This document shows positions 25,076 to 36,205 of a DNA stretch of 64,000 nt, piece after piece (position 1 is the stretch's first letter; each line of letters opens with the position of its first letter). The position numbers and the translations under genes are program-made. This DNA comes from Mytilus californianus (taxonomy: Eukaryota; Mollusca; Bivalvia; Mytilida; Mytilidae). The notes under the pieces were generated by a model, which saw nothing but the letters and a program-made list of their open reading frames with translations, was not told the DNA's origin and did no database searches. Where the stretch lies: contig NW_026262701.1 in NCBI RefSeq assembly GCF_021869535.1, positions 46,937,278 through 47,001,277 of the forward strand, in the 5' to 3' direction.

Positions 25076-25680
25076 TTTGCAGATTTTTCTTAAATCACAA
25101 TAATCAATCTCACATTTTTGTCCATTATTCAAAATTAGCAAAAATAAATGCACACAAAAATTAACATTGTTAAAGGTTTTTTTTTAAATTCAAAACAGTT
25201 GCCCAAAACCATTAAATTCCTTGTTTTATCCAAAAATGTAGATGAAAGATATTCATAACCAAAACCAAAATTATGCTGAAATTAAAGATGTAAATTGTCT
25301 GTAACATGTTGTTTCATTTTTATATTAGTGAGGTACTGGTGACCTGACGAAATTTATAAACATGAACTTTTGACCAATAGGAGTTACTCTACTGGAGTTT
25401 GGATCTAGGTCCATTCACCCTGATTCACATTCAACCTTAATTACTTGTTAGCCTGAATCTGTTTGCCCTGCGCCCATTCGCCCCGATTTTAAATTTTATT
25501 TTGTTATCTTGATGTATAATGTTTATTTTTGAATAGAGTATGGTAAAGTTTGTAGAAATTTTGCTCAATATTTATATTGTATTGCTACAACCAGATAATT
25601 TACATTATTTTCCTTTGATTTGTACTATAGAATACAGGTATAAAATTTTTAATATAATACAACTGAAGACGATTTTACAG

Positions 25681-26048
25681 TGGCGGATCCAGAAATTTTC
25701 ATAAGTGATTGCCTAAGAGGGGGCCGCCGTCCTGTCATGCTTCAGTGATTCCCTATATAATCAACCAAATTTTTTCAAGAAAAGGGGGCCCCGAACTCCT
25801 GTCCCCCCCCCCCCCCCCCCACTAAATCCGCCTCTGCTTTAAAAAAACAACTGAAAACAATTATAAACTGCATGTATTTATCTTAATTGAAAACAATTTC
25901 TTGAGTTTTTCTCATTTAGCGGATCCAGAACTTTTCATAAGGGAGGGCCGGCTCCAGTCATGCTTTAGTGATTCCCTAAATAATCAACCAAATTTTTCCA
26001 AAGAAAGGGGGGCCCAGGCCCCTAACCTCCCCCCCTGGATCAGCCTAT
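25681..26048 (+). repeat. Two copies of a ~140-bp GGCGGATCC repeat
   Basis: Copies at about 25681-25836 and 25918-26048 share GCGGATCCAGAA, CATGCTTCAGTGATTCCCTA (or TTTAGTG) and AATAATCAACCAAATTTTT, and each ends in a C-rich tract. A third copy is at 30712-30850. Partly complementary GGCGGATCC and AAATCCGCC ends suggest a MITE. Confidence 0.7.
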
Positions 26049-26604
26049 GATATATGTTTATATATCTCTCTGATATGCCATTTCAAATCAAATGTGTATT
26101 AAATAAAACTTTACACTAGAAAAGTAAGGGATAGTTACTCATTTGGGAAACTTTCAAATTCACAGCATGCCGGTGCCCGTGTTCAAAGTGGTGGGTTTTC
26201 ATCACCCTCGTTGTATTGCGGAATAACGATTTAGGCAAATTGAGAAAAACACCATGTCTGTGGTTGATAATAGTGTGTGTGCATGAATTTTCTATACCTT
26301 CTTATTTAATATTTTTCCAATTTTGAGTACTGACGGCAAGTGTTGTAACGTAGTGTACCAATGTCTTTAAATTCTCCCTCATGAATTCGTCCGAATTTAA
26401 AACATTTCTATTCTAAATACATGGCTAAATAAGAGACAAGTCATAATTTAGGTTTGTTTGCTCGCAGTAACTTTCTTATTTTCTCAGCGAAACAACATTT
26501 AATATCTTGTAAACATTTTACAAATTACAAAAATATACCACAATTCCATCTATATACATTCACAATGTCCTCTAAATACATATCAATACAAACATAACTG
26601 TAAT

Positions 26605-26959
26605 ATATTATGCAGAGCTTAACGTTAACTTCGTCTATCAAAGTTACTGGCGCACATCGATAATAATCAAACGTAATCAGGACTTATATATGCCTATAAA
26701 ACCCCACCCGTACTACCGCCCTCGAAATGTTCGTGCAGAAAACAACAGTAACATCAGACCACTTCTGATTTACATACTAGCCAAACTTGTACCACAAGTC
26801 TAAAGATAGAAATAGAATAGGGAAATTCCAAATATAACGGAATAGAAATAAATTTAAATTCTCCCTCATGAATTCGTCCGAATTTAAAACATTTCTATTC
26901 TAAATACATGGCTAAATAAGAGACAAGTCATAATTTAGGTTTGTTTGCTCGCAGTAACT
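26605..26959 (-). repeat. Split direct repeats A2 and B1 (element 3' part)
   Basis: A2 (26605-26854) and B1 (26853-26959) abut with a 2-bp overlap (AAATAAATTTAAATTC). B1 begins TTTAAATTCTCCCTCATGAA and is repeated as B2 at 26366-26472. Confidence 0.85.
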
Positions 26960-26991
26960 TCGATAAAACAAAGGAATAAATAATTTGAGAA

Positions 26992-28010
26992 CTATATGCC
27001 AAGATTCAAGGAAACAGCCATTTGAGATTTTAAATTGTCTTTAATATACCCATCTTTGGCTTTATCAGAAGCCCATCTACCGTGGACTTTAAGTAACCTA
27101 TCAGAGACTCCTCTATTAGCCCCGTAGAAGCGCCACCACTTCTCAAACTATGAAGCCCAAACTTAAGCTTATCTAAACCAATATCTGATAAACTCTCTAA
27201 CAAAATTTCTCTCGCTCTGGTATAGGACAATGGACTATTTATATTACATAATTTATAAACATCTTTCGATTTCATAAAAGACAGTGCTCTGAAATTATAG
27301 CTATCAGAATTATAGCTCAATTCAGCTAAATTGATATACTTATTTAACCAAAAAACTGGACATAAATCTGTACCTGTTGCAGCTATAACAACAGAATTAC
27401 CCCTTCTGTATAAATCAGTTTTGCTTTTATCAATGCGAATTTTAACATGACTGACTTGAAACTCAATATTATTCATCTTAATGTTAGCCAATTCACTATA
27501 CCTCAAAAATCCAGAAAATCCTAACAGAAATAATACTACTACACGCAATTTTATGAGATTATTATGATCTCCGAACTTCAAAACAATTTTCCTTAATATA
27601 TCTGGCGCAATAGGTTCTTTTTTTTTTTTTTTTTATAGGTTTACTTAGCAATCTCCTTCCTCCTTCATAAATAAGACCAAGGAAATTGTCTGAACAAGGA
27701 TTATGTTTGAAATTAAAGTCATGAAACCATTTTATTGAATAAAAACTTGCATCTAAAATCGCAACACTGGATCCCTGTTGAATGAGTCCACCTATATACA
27801 TAGAAATCGTAGTAGTTGTCGCTGGTAAACACTCAAGTGAACATGAAACACACCATTTTTCAAACTTTTTAAAATAGCACTTTTATTTCTTAATTGTAGA
27901 ATTTGATCTAGACGATTCGACAAAAGAGGGTAAATCTCGTATGATACTGGCAAATCTCGAATCATTGGCATAACACTCAAATTGTTTCCATTGATCTGTA
28001 AAATAAATAT
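26992..28010 (-). pseudogene. Tyrosine recombinase (frameshifted)
   Basis: In order on the minus strand the pieces are as follows. An N-terminal helical region (LPVSYEIYPLLSNRLDQI, then a core-binding-like SMYIGGLIQQGSSVAILDAS and SFYSIKWFHDF) comes first. The catalytic domain follows, with GFSGFLRYSELANI (first Arg), HSLRSGGAS (HXXR) and HGRWASDKAK. A final Tyr in KDGYIKDN lies near the stop at 26994-26992. Frame changes occur near 27865, at a 17-base homopolymer (27618-27634) and at a four-base C run (27120-27123). All catalytic residues are visible but not in one frame. The protein would integrate a circular cDNA; as it stands it is broken. Confidence 0.82.
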
Positions 28011-28075
28011 AATAATGAATACCAAGTAATAACTATAAACAAAGTAAATATAATTAACATTACTACTATAAATGA

Positions 28076-28246
28076 ATGCGGCATTTCCCTCGCAAACAAC
28101 CCAGTGCGGCATTTCCCTCGCAAACAAATGAAAGCGGCATTTCCCTCGCAAACAAATGAATGCGGCATTTCCCTCGCAAACAAATGAGTGCGGCATTTTC
28201 CTCGCAAACAAATGAATGCGGCATTTTCCTCGCACACTTACTGTGG
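28076..28246. repeat. 28-bp minisatellite, 6 copies, inside the retroelement
   Basis: The unit GCGGCATTTCCCTCGCAAAC plus AAATGAAT repeats at 28-bp spacing (cores at 28081, 28109, 28137, 28165, 28193, 28221). It lies exactly where the reverse-transcriptase core and RNase H are missing and generates spurious open frames on the minus strand. Confidence 0.9.
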
Positions 28247-28561
28247 CATTCAACCTCACAGTATCTAAAAAAGTCATATACTTATATATATACAGTGGCA
28301 TTAACCCTCACTGTATTCATAAACAATTAATCAACAATGTTAACAATGACATATCTAATTGTTGCAGTTAAAACATCACAATATTAAATTTAACATTCTT
28401 ACGAATATAGTCTCATATCTGATAACTGCGGCAAATAACCATCGCAGAAAACTAATTCAACTACAGTCTGTATAAACATTCAATGCATAAATCTCAATAC
28501 TTCGAGAAATCCAACAACAAAACATACACATTACTGTTAAAAGGTCTCTGTGCAAATATAC

Positions 28562-29040
28562 TCTTTTCTTGTGAACCTTTTGTAAAAAAGTTCATAGGTT
28601 TTTTAACATGTCTCAAATCTAAGACTAATCTTTCTTTACCCGTACTATATATATAATTACCGATACAGTAAGTGGATTAACGACAAATGGTCGATTTACT
28701 TCTTTTATACATTCTTTAGTTAAAAGTTCTTCAATAGAATTTTCCACAAATTCTGAGTGTTTTAACGCGGATCTATTATTACTTAGAAAAATAGTCGGTG
28801 GTTCACTCAGAAAAGAAATTCTATAACCAAAATTAATAACATTCATTATAATATCATTAGCGTTAAGTACATTTTTCCAAAACAATGCATGTTTTCTTAA
28901 ATTTCCTTTCACATTTATAAGATTTTGACAAGATTTTTTCTCATACTTGTTAACAAATTGAAAAAAATACTCAACTTCATCTATGTCTGTATCTGTTTTG
29001 TTACTGGGTCTTTCCTGTGTTCTATTCCTGGAACTTTGGT
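28562..29040 (-). pseudogene. Reverse-transcriptase N-terminal remnant
   Basis: Frames read NVKGNLRKHALFWKNVLNAN, IMNVINFGYRISFLSEPPTI, then ALKHSEFVENSIEELL and PFVVNPLTVSVI. A little farther on LRLVLDLRHVKK is visible in the same region. This order is typical of the start of the reverse-transcriptase domain of DIRS-like elements (fingers with LDLRHVN). The catalytic YXDD palm, thumb and RNase H are absent; a minisatellite occupies the place where they should be. Confidence 0.7.
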
Positions 29041-29769
29041 GCACCAACTGTCGCTGTAGGAATCCTTTTTTCGGGGCAGTTCCTTGCAAAGTGCCCGGGT
29101 TGGTTACAATAGAAACACTTGTAACTTTCTGACTTGCCTGCTTTGGAGAACTCGGTATCACTGACTTGGCCAAGGCCACGAAAAAAAAAAAAAAAAAAAA
29201 CTCCTGGAATTGAATTCTCCTTTTCCGGAACCACTATTGGAAGAATCTGGTTTACTGTACGGCTTGGAACTTCTTTTACGAGAAGCCCTGGAAATAGCAG
29301 CACGCAAATCACTAGCATCTTCTTTATTGTCGGCCAACGGACTATCCAAGTACTCTTTAACCGTGTCCCATCCATGCTTGTCGGCTATCTTTAGAATTTT
29401 GTTACGCTTACGGATGATTTCCTTTTCTTGGGTAATAATTTCACTAACTTCGGAAGCGTTTCCAAGCTTTATACAACTTTCAACGGCAGCAAGCCTCTCC
29501 AGACGCTCGGTATTAAACGAATGTTGCACTTTAATTCCCTCACTTTGGAATACAAATTCTGTTTGGTCGACACCGGTTGCTTTAACACTTTTTCCTAAAC
29601 GAGCTTCAAAATGATTAATCAAGGAATGTTTTTGCTTCTCTAAAGCATTGTTTAAAGCTGAAGTGAAAAGCGAAATAGCCCCGTCCGTACTTAACTCTGT
29701 TTCGTTACTATTTTCAGCATGTTGAGTAGTAGCACGGCGTTCATCATGGTCGGAGCCTTCCTCGGACAT
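29022..29769 (-). pseudogene. Gag-like protein with CCHC zinc knuckle (frameshifted)
   Basis: The frame starts at the ATG 29769 (MSEEGSDHDERR) and continues through a charged, partly helical region to GKGEFNSRS. It is then interrupted at a 20-base homopolymer (29181-29200, T-run in the coding strand). The next part, in another frame, carries CFYCNQPGHFARNC, a CX2CX4HX4C zinc knuckle, and runs on to PKFQE. The knuckle implies nucleic-acid binding by a Gag-type structural protein. The homopolymer may be a real slippage mutation or a sequencing or assembly error. Confidence 0.75.
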
Positions 29770-30017
29770 ATTATGCAGAGCTAAACGTTAACTTCGTCTA
29801 TCAAAGTTACTGGAGCACATCGATAATAATCAAACGTAATCAGGACTTATATATGCCTATAAAACCCCACCCGTACTACCGCCCTCGAAATGTTCGTGCA
29901 GAAAACAACAGTAACATCAGACCACTTCTGATTTACATACTAGCCAAACTTGTACCACAAGTCTAAAGATAGAAATAGAATAGGGAAATTCCAAATATAA
30001 CGGAATAGAAATAAATT
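29768..30017 (-). repeat. Split direct repeat A1 (element 5' end)
   Basis: 250 bp matching A2 at 26605-26854, including TATAAAACCCCACCCGTACT, which may hold the promoter (TATAAAA). On the minus strand it ends at the start codon of the gag-like frame (29769-29767). Confidence 0.85.
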
Positions 30018-30160
30018 GAGACCAATGTGCTATTTACAAGTGCGATCGAGGAATGCAGGGGAGAGAAACTTATCAATTATGTTTATTCTTAAGACAAAAA
30101 TGAGCCGCCGTAAAATGAACCGTGTCGAGGAGGTTACTGACACGTAATTATTAAATAGGG

Positions 30161-30198
30161 CAGAGACATATATACACATATGTGTATATATGTCTCTG
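30161..30198. mobile_element. 38-bp perfect palindrome with near-duplicate flanks
   Basis: CAGAGACATATATACACAT is followed directly by its exact reverse complement. The flanks are AAATAGGG on the left and TAATAGGG on the right, an 8-bp duplication with one mismatch. The CAGAG start and 8-bp duplication fit a minimal hAT-type foldback insertion. A related imperfect palindrome is at 40357-40386. Confidence 0.6.
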
Positions 30199-30199
30199 T

Positions 30200-30711
30200 A
30201 ATAGGGTCATCTCTCGAGAACATTAACTAGTACATTGATAATTTACTATTCAGTCAGTATCCCGAAAAAAAACGTATGGATCATAGTGCAAAACGCTTCA
30301 GTAGTGGTTTCGGCTGACTACTAATACGTGCACTTTGTTTCAAAATATCCCGGCTGACTACTAATACGTGCACTTTGTTTCAAAATATCCCGGCAGCGTT
30401 AAAGTTGAAGTCAGGATCTTGGGGGGGGGGGTCTTCTTTTTCTGTGTTCTTTATTTTTTTTATCAATATTTCTACAAACTTACACTTTTTGCTCATTACT
30501 CTCTTTCCTCATATTTTAGCATTTCATTATTCTTTAATCTTTATTGTTTGTCCGTTATTCTCTATTCTGTTAACCCCCATCCATACCCTCTTATGTGGAC
30601 TTAAGCTTTCGGTAGTTTATTTTATCTTATTTCTGTCTATGTGAATGTAAATACTTTATTTATCACAAAACAAAAACTTACTAAATATTTTTTTATGAAG
30701 TCCTCGCCAGT
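30200..30711. other. Non-coding DNA with a ~47-bp direct duplication
   Basis: CGGCTGACTACTAATACGTG followed by CACTTTGTTTCAAAATATCC occurs twice in tandem at about 30309-30392. A ten-base G run follows at 30421. No gene is supported. Confidence 0.6.
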
Positions 30712-30850
30712 TGCGGATCCAAAAAATGTCACAAGGAGGCACTAACTGTCATGCATAAAGAGGGGGCCCGCTTCAGTGATTCTCTAAATAATCAACCAAT
30801 TTTTTCCAAAAAAGGGACGGGCCCCCATGCCCTCACCTTAATCCACCTCT
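30712..30850 (+). repeat. GGCGGATCC-family repeat, third copy
   Basis: Shares TGCGGATCCAAAA, CAGTGATTCTCTAAATAATC and AACCAATTTTTTCC with the copies at 25681-26048. Confidence 0.65.
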
Positions 30851-33070
30851 ACCCCCTTCCCACTTCGTATCCTTGAATTCAGATTCAAGATCTCTCTGAC
30901 TAAAGTAAGTAAGTAAGTCACATTTGCTTATATCAGGTTTTTGAATTGAACTGGCGGATAGTTGTTTCATTACCAATCATACCACATCTCCTTATTTTTT
31001 ATATATACGAAAGCTTTATTCATATTTTTAGGTGTATTGATGAATGTGTAAAGATGCAGCAATTGTGTAGATACATTTTAAAATACAGCACACGAGATGC
31101 AGATTATATAAAACTTTTAAGTCGAAGACATACTGACAACGCCATGGCAAAAACTTAAAAACGACCAAATGACGTACAACAGTCTATAAAACTTAACTAT
31201 AGCATACAAAACGCAAACATTTAAAACACATAAGAAGCACCCAGACAGTCAAATAGAAATTTAAAGAATAAATAATTTGTAAAGATTTTCAACTAGGCCT
31301 ACAGCTATATTTTCTTATCATCTAACAGTAAACATAGGTTCTGGTACTATGTGATAAGTCATTTTTTCATGCAGACCCAGTTTCGTTGATACCTTGAACT
31401 TAAAGTGGTTTTATGCATATCAGCCCAGATTATGTGTGTAATTTTATTAAACAATTCAACAATACACGTTCTAAACAGGTTAAATTCAATTTACAAATTT
31501 ACAAATTCAGATCTACTGGTATTCAACACCCAATTACTTACTTGCTGTATATTGCTAACTTTGATTGTATATTGTCAATCCCTCAACATTGTGAATACGC
31601 CATGCGAGGTGTTGGCTATGTTTGATACAGGGTGGTGGCTTCGAAGCGTAGAAAAAAATCCAGGTAAACGAAAGTGTAAAAAAATTTTGTTGAAAATTTT
31701 AAGTACTAAATTCTTAAATTTGTACTTAACTCCGTTCTACGGGTAACATGGTTGTTTGATATGAAAATAGGATAAAAAGCATCCGGAAAAATTATCACAT
31801 TATAAGTGTTCGTAAATGGATATGAAAAAACTTAACAAGGAATAAGTATTGGTAAACGGACAGAAAGTCGCAGTACAAAAGTTTAAATTAATTATTTTAC
31901 AATTGTTTAAATATATGAGAGAAAGTTCTTGACGAATTGACTTTATTTATAGATGGTATTTAGTTGAGGAAATGATTAATTCGCTCTCAAATAGTTTTTT
32001 TTTTTTATCAATAACTTATAAAAAGGAGACATTTTTGACAGCATGAAGCCAGTTAATTACCAAACCACTTTGGCAGATTGTTTTCTTAACAATCATTGTT
32101 CAATATTAATATTCAAAAATAAATTTTGTTTACAAGTCCGTTTCCTTTTAAAAATGTTTCAGAAAAATACTGAAACGTTTTTAAAATTAAGTTTATTCAA
32201 CGAAAAAAAATATCCCAAAACTAAATCGTGACTCAAAATTTCCTATTGAAATTGTTAGATGCCAAATATTTAGGAGAAGATTGTATTTGTACTTTATGTA
32301 ATGGTGGTGATATTGGAGACGCGATTCAATATATCATAGCAAGGATTTGTACAAATCCTTGATTATAGAATGTTCGGCAATAGACGAAAGTAGACAAACC
32401 CTATTTAAACGGGGTTTTGATCTCCAAGGACGCCACATTTTACATCGAATAAGATCTATATTTTTTAACGTTTTCAAATGAAATAACTTTAATTGAAAAT
32501 TTCCCGACTATGTGAAGATTTCTTATATTTCTAAATGGCTTCAATTATTACATACAAAACGAAAAAAATAACTTTTTTTTGTAAAAACAATATTCATGTA
32601 TTATTATAATTATTCCAAGGAAACGCTTTTTTTTGTTTGTTTGCAAAGTTTACTTGTACGTGTTAATAACCATCACCAATCAGTCCTAATTATTAAAGAT
32701 CTAATCAAAATGATGATTGGTATTGAATATGATCATCGGTCATGCATGACGTATCCCAAATAACTTCTTTAATGTTGGTTTTATTTTATCAAAACCAAAA
32801 TTATAAGATCAAAAATTAAATTATCTATCGAATGTATACCCTCAACGCTCACTAAAACCAGAAGTCCATTACTAGACGTAAAACATATATACATGTCCTG
32901 AGTGACTTTTTATGTCCTGTCTGCACTCAGGAGATCCTGAGCGGTTTTCAGACGTACCGTTAATTTATAGGCATATATTTGAAGCTGTTCTTAATTATGT
33001 ACATTATCTATAGGTATACATGTATCAGACAAAAAGACTTTCCAATGAACTTAGTTCTAATTATCTTAGG
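30851..33070. other. AT-rich non-coding DNA, no gene seen
   Basis: Open frames at 30946-31158, 31405-31746 and 32043-32231 show no recognisable domain, start context or splice partner. A peptide VEKNPGK around 31650 superficially recalls a 2A motif but lacks the terminal proline. Confidence 0.45.
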
Positions 33071-33078
33071 TCCTAGTC

Positions 33079-33170
33079 ACAGGCACTTGTCTCAGAAAAA
33101 AAATTTCCTATATACTTTGAATGTTATATTAAGGTATATAGGAAACAAAATTCTGAGACAAGTGCCTGTG
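33079..33170. mobile_element. 92-bp hAT-like foldback MITE with 8-bp target duplication
   Basis: Ends CACAGGCACTTGTCTCAG and CTGAGACAAGTGCCTGTG are perfect inverted repeats, and the interior (TTTCCTATATAC against GTATATAGGAAA) is also self-complementary. GTCCTAGT flanks both sides (33071-33078 and 33171-33178). The CA...TG ends and 8-bp duplication fit the hAT superfamily. A sister copy is at 33791-33874. Confidence 0.88.
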
Positions 33171-33790
33171 GTCCTAGTGTGAAATAAATCCACTGGGAAT
33201 TGGCCTTTTTAAACACAACTATATACACGTTTTCTCAAGGGTTTGTACATGTAAAGTGAAATTATGTTTACCCAATGCGTAGTTACATAAGTTTATTTGC
33301 TACTTTTTTCTTCTTTATTTTATATAAATGATTTTTTTTTTTAATTTTAACATTTTTTTCTACGAAAAATTTGTAGTGTTGCAATAGGGAATGGACACAG
33401 ATACTTAACTACATTTAACGAAAGAAATTTTGTGTAATGTCATCAATCTGTATTACACATAGACATGATGTTCTCTAGAAAACTATGGTATTTCTAATAC
33501 GTTATACACACCCCAGGGTACACGCACTGTCGTAATGGAAAATTACTGCATGCTTTAATTACCTGTAATCAGCCATGTAACAAATCAGTTGACTGACCAT
33601 GTCATTACAGTTTAAAAAGTTTTTCCTCAGATCAAAACGGAATATTCATTTTAACTTAAAATTTAAAACTTTAAAAAAGTATACTTTGACATAATTATGA
33701 AGTAAAAGAATTTAACAATTTTAATAATCGGATTTTTCCAAAGATTAAGATACAATTATATTTATTATTCTGGGACTGACAGATATATAT

Positions 33791-33874
33791 CACAGGCACT
33801 TGTCTCAGAATTTTATTTCCTATATACCTTTATTAAAGTATATAGGATTTTTTTTTCTGAGACAAGTGCCTGTG
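33791..33874. mobile_element. 84-bp hAT-like foldback MITE, second copy
   Basis: The same 18-bp inverted ends and self-complementary interior as 33079-33170, about 620 bp away. The flanks are AT-repeats and a clean target duplication cannot be seen. Confidence 0.82.
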
Positions 33875-33879
33875 AGACA

Positions 33880-35437
33880 TATACATGCATAAGTCCCAGA
33901 CATATATAATTGTAAATCAAAATGATTTACCTAATTACTGGGAAATAATATAATGTTTCAGTTATGTTGATGTCACAAATACACATGAATTATTTGATGA
34001 TGCATGCTGGAATGTCTTATGTAAATGCATGACGGTGACCACATATATATATATATATCCATTTACTGATTCTATAATTTCTTGAGGAGAAAAAAAATCA
34101 GGAGGGAAGTCAGAGGGAAGTGAAACAAATATTTTAAGCTTTTATTAAAAATTGTTGGGAAAACAATAAAATACGACCCTGAGTTTTGAAAAAAAAGTTA
34201 ATGATTGGTCTTGATTTTTTTTTTTAATAAAGATAGAAACAATTTTTTTGTCCCAAGAAAAAAAACAATGCCCCCTTTTTAGCCACACCGACGAATGGAG
34301 AATTCCAAATAAGGTCACAAGGTCACATTTTAAAACTTTTTCAGTCGCCTAGTCTCAAAAAGCAATTTTGACTGGCATTGTTTTTAGTCGAATTATATTT
34401 TTGCAGGTCAGGTTGCAAAGTGGCAGGTCGGATTTGACTATGTTAAAAAATATCCGAAAAAACGTTGAATCAAACGATATGAACCTACGCAGTTTTATAG
34501 GGGAGGGCACTTCAATACTTAATTGATAGGGGGTGTCGCTGGGGCTCTGTTACCCCACCCTTTTCATATAATTTAGATCTTAAAAATGTATACCTTTTCA
34601 TATATTGCGTAGGTAAAATTGTAACCTTTTCCCATATTGATTGGGTTTCATGGGGTGTGTTGGAAAAGTGGAATATTTAAGGCTAAGATTCTGTGTGTAA
34701 TATTTACTTACGGCGAGACTTTCGGCTGTGAAAAAATGACAGGGCTTTTCATATACAAGTAATTGGAGCTTTATCGACCTTATCATATATTTCTGATAGT
34801 TTTCCCATGCACCTATTCCCATATTTTCAAGCAGGAAAAAGTGACATATTCCAGCGGCACGTTTTATCATCTTGTATATAGGAAGTGCCCCCCCCCCCCC
34901 CCGAGTAAAATACACAAATGTACCTTAATTCAGGAGCACAGTCTGTCTTTACCGTAAATAACTCCGAGATTAATATGTAAGTTTACTTTGCTAATCGATG
35001 TTCCTGTAATTCAGTGAATCTTTTCACAAAAAATCTTACGACTAAAATTGATCGTAAGATATACTGAAATGTGTATGACTTACGAGTATTTTTACTCTAA
35101 AGATTTTTTTGTGAAAAGAGCCGCAGATTTATATTTATTTGTGAGACCCCCGTCACTATTTATATTCACTCAAAGAAAGGGGTTCTCCGTTACTGGGAAA
35201 ATCTTATCTGATTCAGGATCAATTTATCGGTTACACTCCCCTATCACCAGTGATTCTTTGTTGTAAGCTGACATTCTGAAAAAAGGTATACTGTTGACTA
35301 TCAGTTTGCACGATTAGTTACAGATGTCGACTCGGACTACTGCAAAAGACAATAATTCAGTTCACTGATTTAGATTGAATAGTGGTTCGGTTAATCCCCT
35401 CTTCCCCAAACAAGTAAGAATTAGGTTTCATCTTTGG
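33880..35437. other. Non-coding DNA, no gene seen
   Basis: AT-rich sequence with a (TA)n run near 34044-34058 and a C run at 34888-34902. The open frames at 34598-34957 overlap each other on both strands and show no domain. Confidence 0.45.
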
Positions 35438-35439
35438 TA

Positions 35440-35588
35440 GTCCAAATAATTATGACGTCTTGCAAGGCTATTTTAATTTTTTTTTCTATCTATCCATCTT
35501 CATATTTCCGCACTCAGTCACAACTTTGACTATTACGTGCCCAGAAAAAAGTTAAAATAGCCTTGCAAGACGTCATAATTATTTGGAC
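35440..35588. mobile_element. 149-bp TA-flanked MITE with 37-bp perfect inverted repeats
   Basis: Both arms read GTCCAAATAATTATGACGTC followed by TTGCAAGGCTATTTTAA inwards and match perfectly over 37 bp. TA is present on each side (35438-35439, 35589-35590). This is the shape of a Tc1/mariner-type MITE. Perfect arms imply recent insertion. Confidence 0.88.
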
Positions 35589-36205
35589 TAATCTTTTGGC
35601 AAATATGGTCGTACCACAGGGGTTTGTTACAATTTGCCGGGTTTTCTATCCTTACGAATCCTGAAAAACTAACCAGGCCAGGTGATAAAAAATCTGTCTC
35701 CCCTTTTTATTCCACCAGAATATCAAAAGGTTGTCTCCTTACACCTACATGACAAAAATATATATACAAATATGGTATCATTGCCAATGTGACGGCTCTT
35801 CAACAGAAACTAAAGATGTAGAAGTTTTAACAACTATGAGGGGCCTGATAGGGGGGGGGGGGGGGGTCTCATCACGATTCACAAGTTGATTTTTTTGTCA
35901 ATCACGATTCACAGAAAATAAATTTCCATGATCATGGATCACGAAAATATAAAGAAAAAAAAAATCTGTAGAAAACCGGATCACGATAGCGAAAATGCGC
36001 CGATCACGAAGAACGAAAATAACCCATCAGACCCCTCAACTATATAGGTCACGTACAGATTTCAACAATGGGCTAAAAAGCCAAACTGCGTAATAAGCTA
36101 CAAAAGGCCAAAATAGATAGACAATATCTGACAAGGGTAGAAATGTCCAGAATGTTGAAAAAAAAATCTACTGTCCATTTTAAATCTTGGGTAAACTCCT
36201 TATAT

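Larger units (their letters stand above)
26366..30017 (-). mobile_element. Tyrosine-recombinase retrotransposon with split direct repeats (decayed, Ngaro/DIRS-like)
   Basis: Read on the minus strand the layout is A1 (30017-29768, 250 bp), gag-like and RT-remnant frames, tyrosine recombinase, B1 (26959-26853, 107 bp), A2 (26854-26605, 250 bp), a 132-bp spacer, and B2 (26472-26366, 107 bp). A1 and A2 differ at only a few positions (for example AGCTAAACG against AGCTTAACG), as do B1 and B2. Split direct repeats of this order are a hallmark of Ngaro-type elements within the DIRS order. No integrase or LTR is present. Most of the reverse transcriptase and all RNase H are missing, so the copy is not autonomous. 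Confidence 0.82.

Noticed and set aside
27977-28301. Frames with repeated EGNAAFICLRGKCR-type peptides
   Set aside because: Product of the 28-bp minisatellite inside the retroelement.
31620-31680. VEKNPGK peptide considered as a 2A-like translational recoding motif
   Set aside because: The final NPGP proline is missing, the frame has no retroelement protein after it, and the match is too short.
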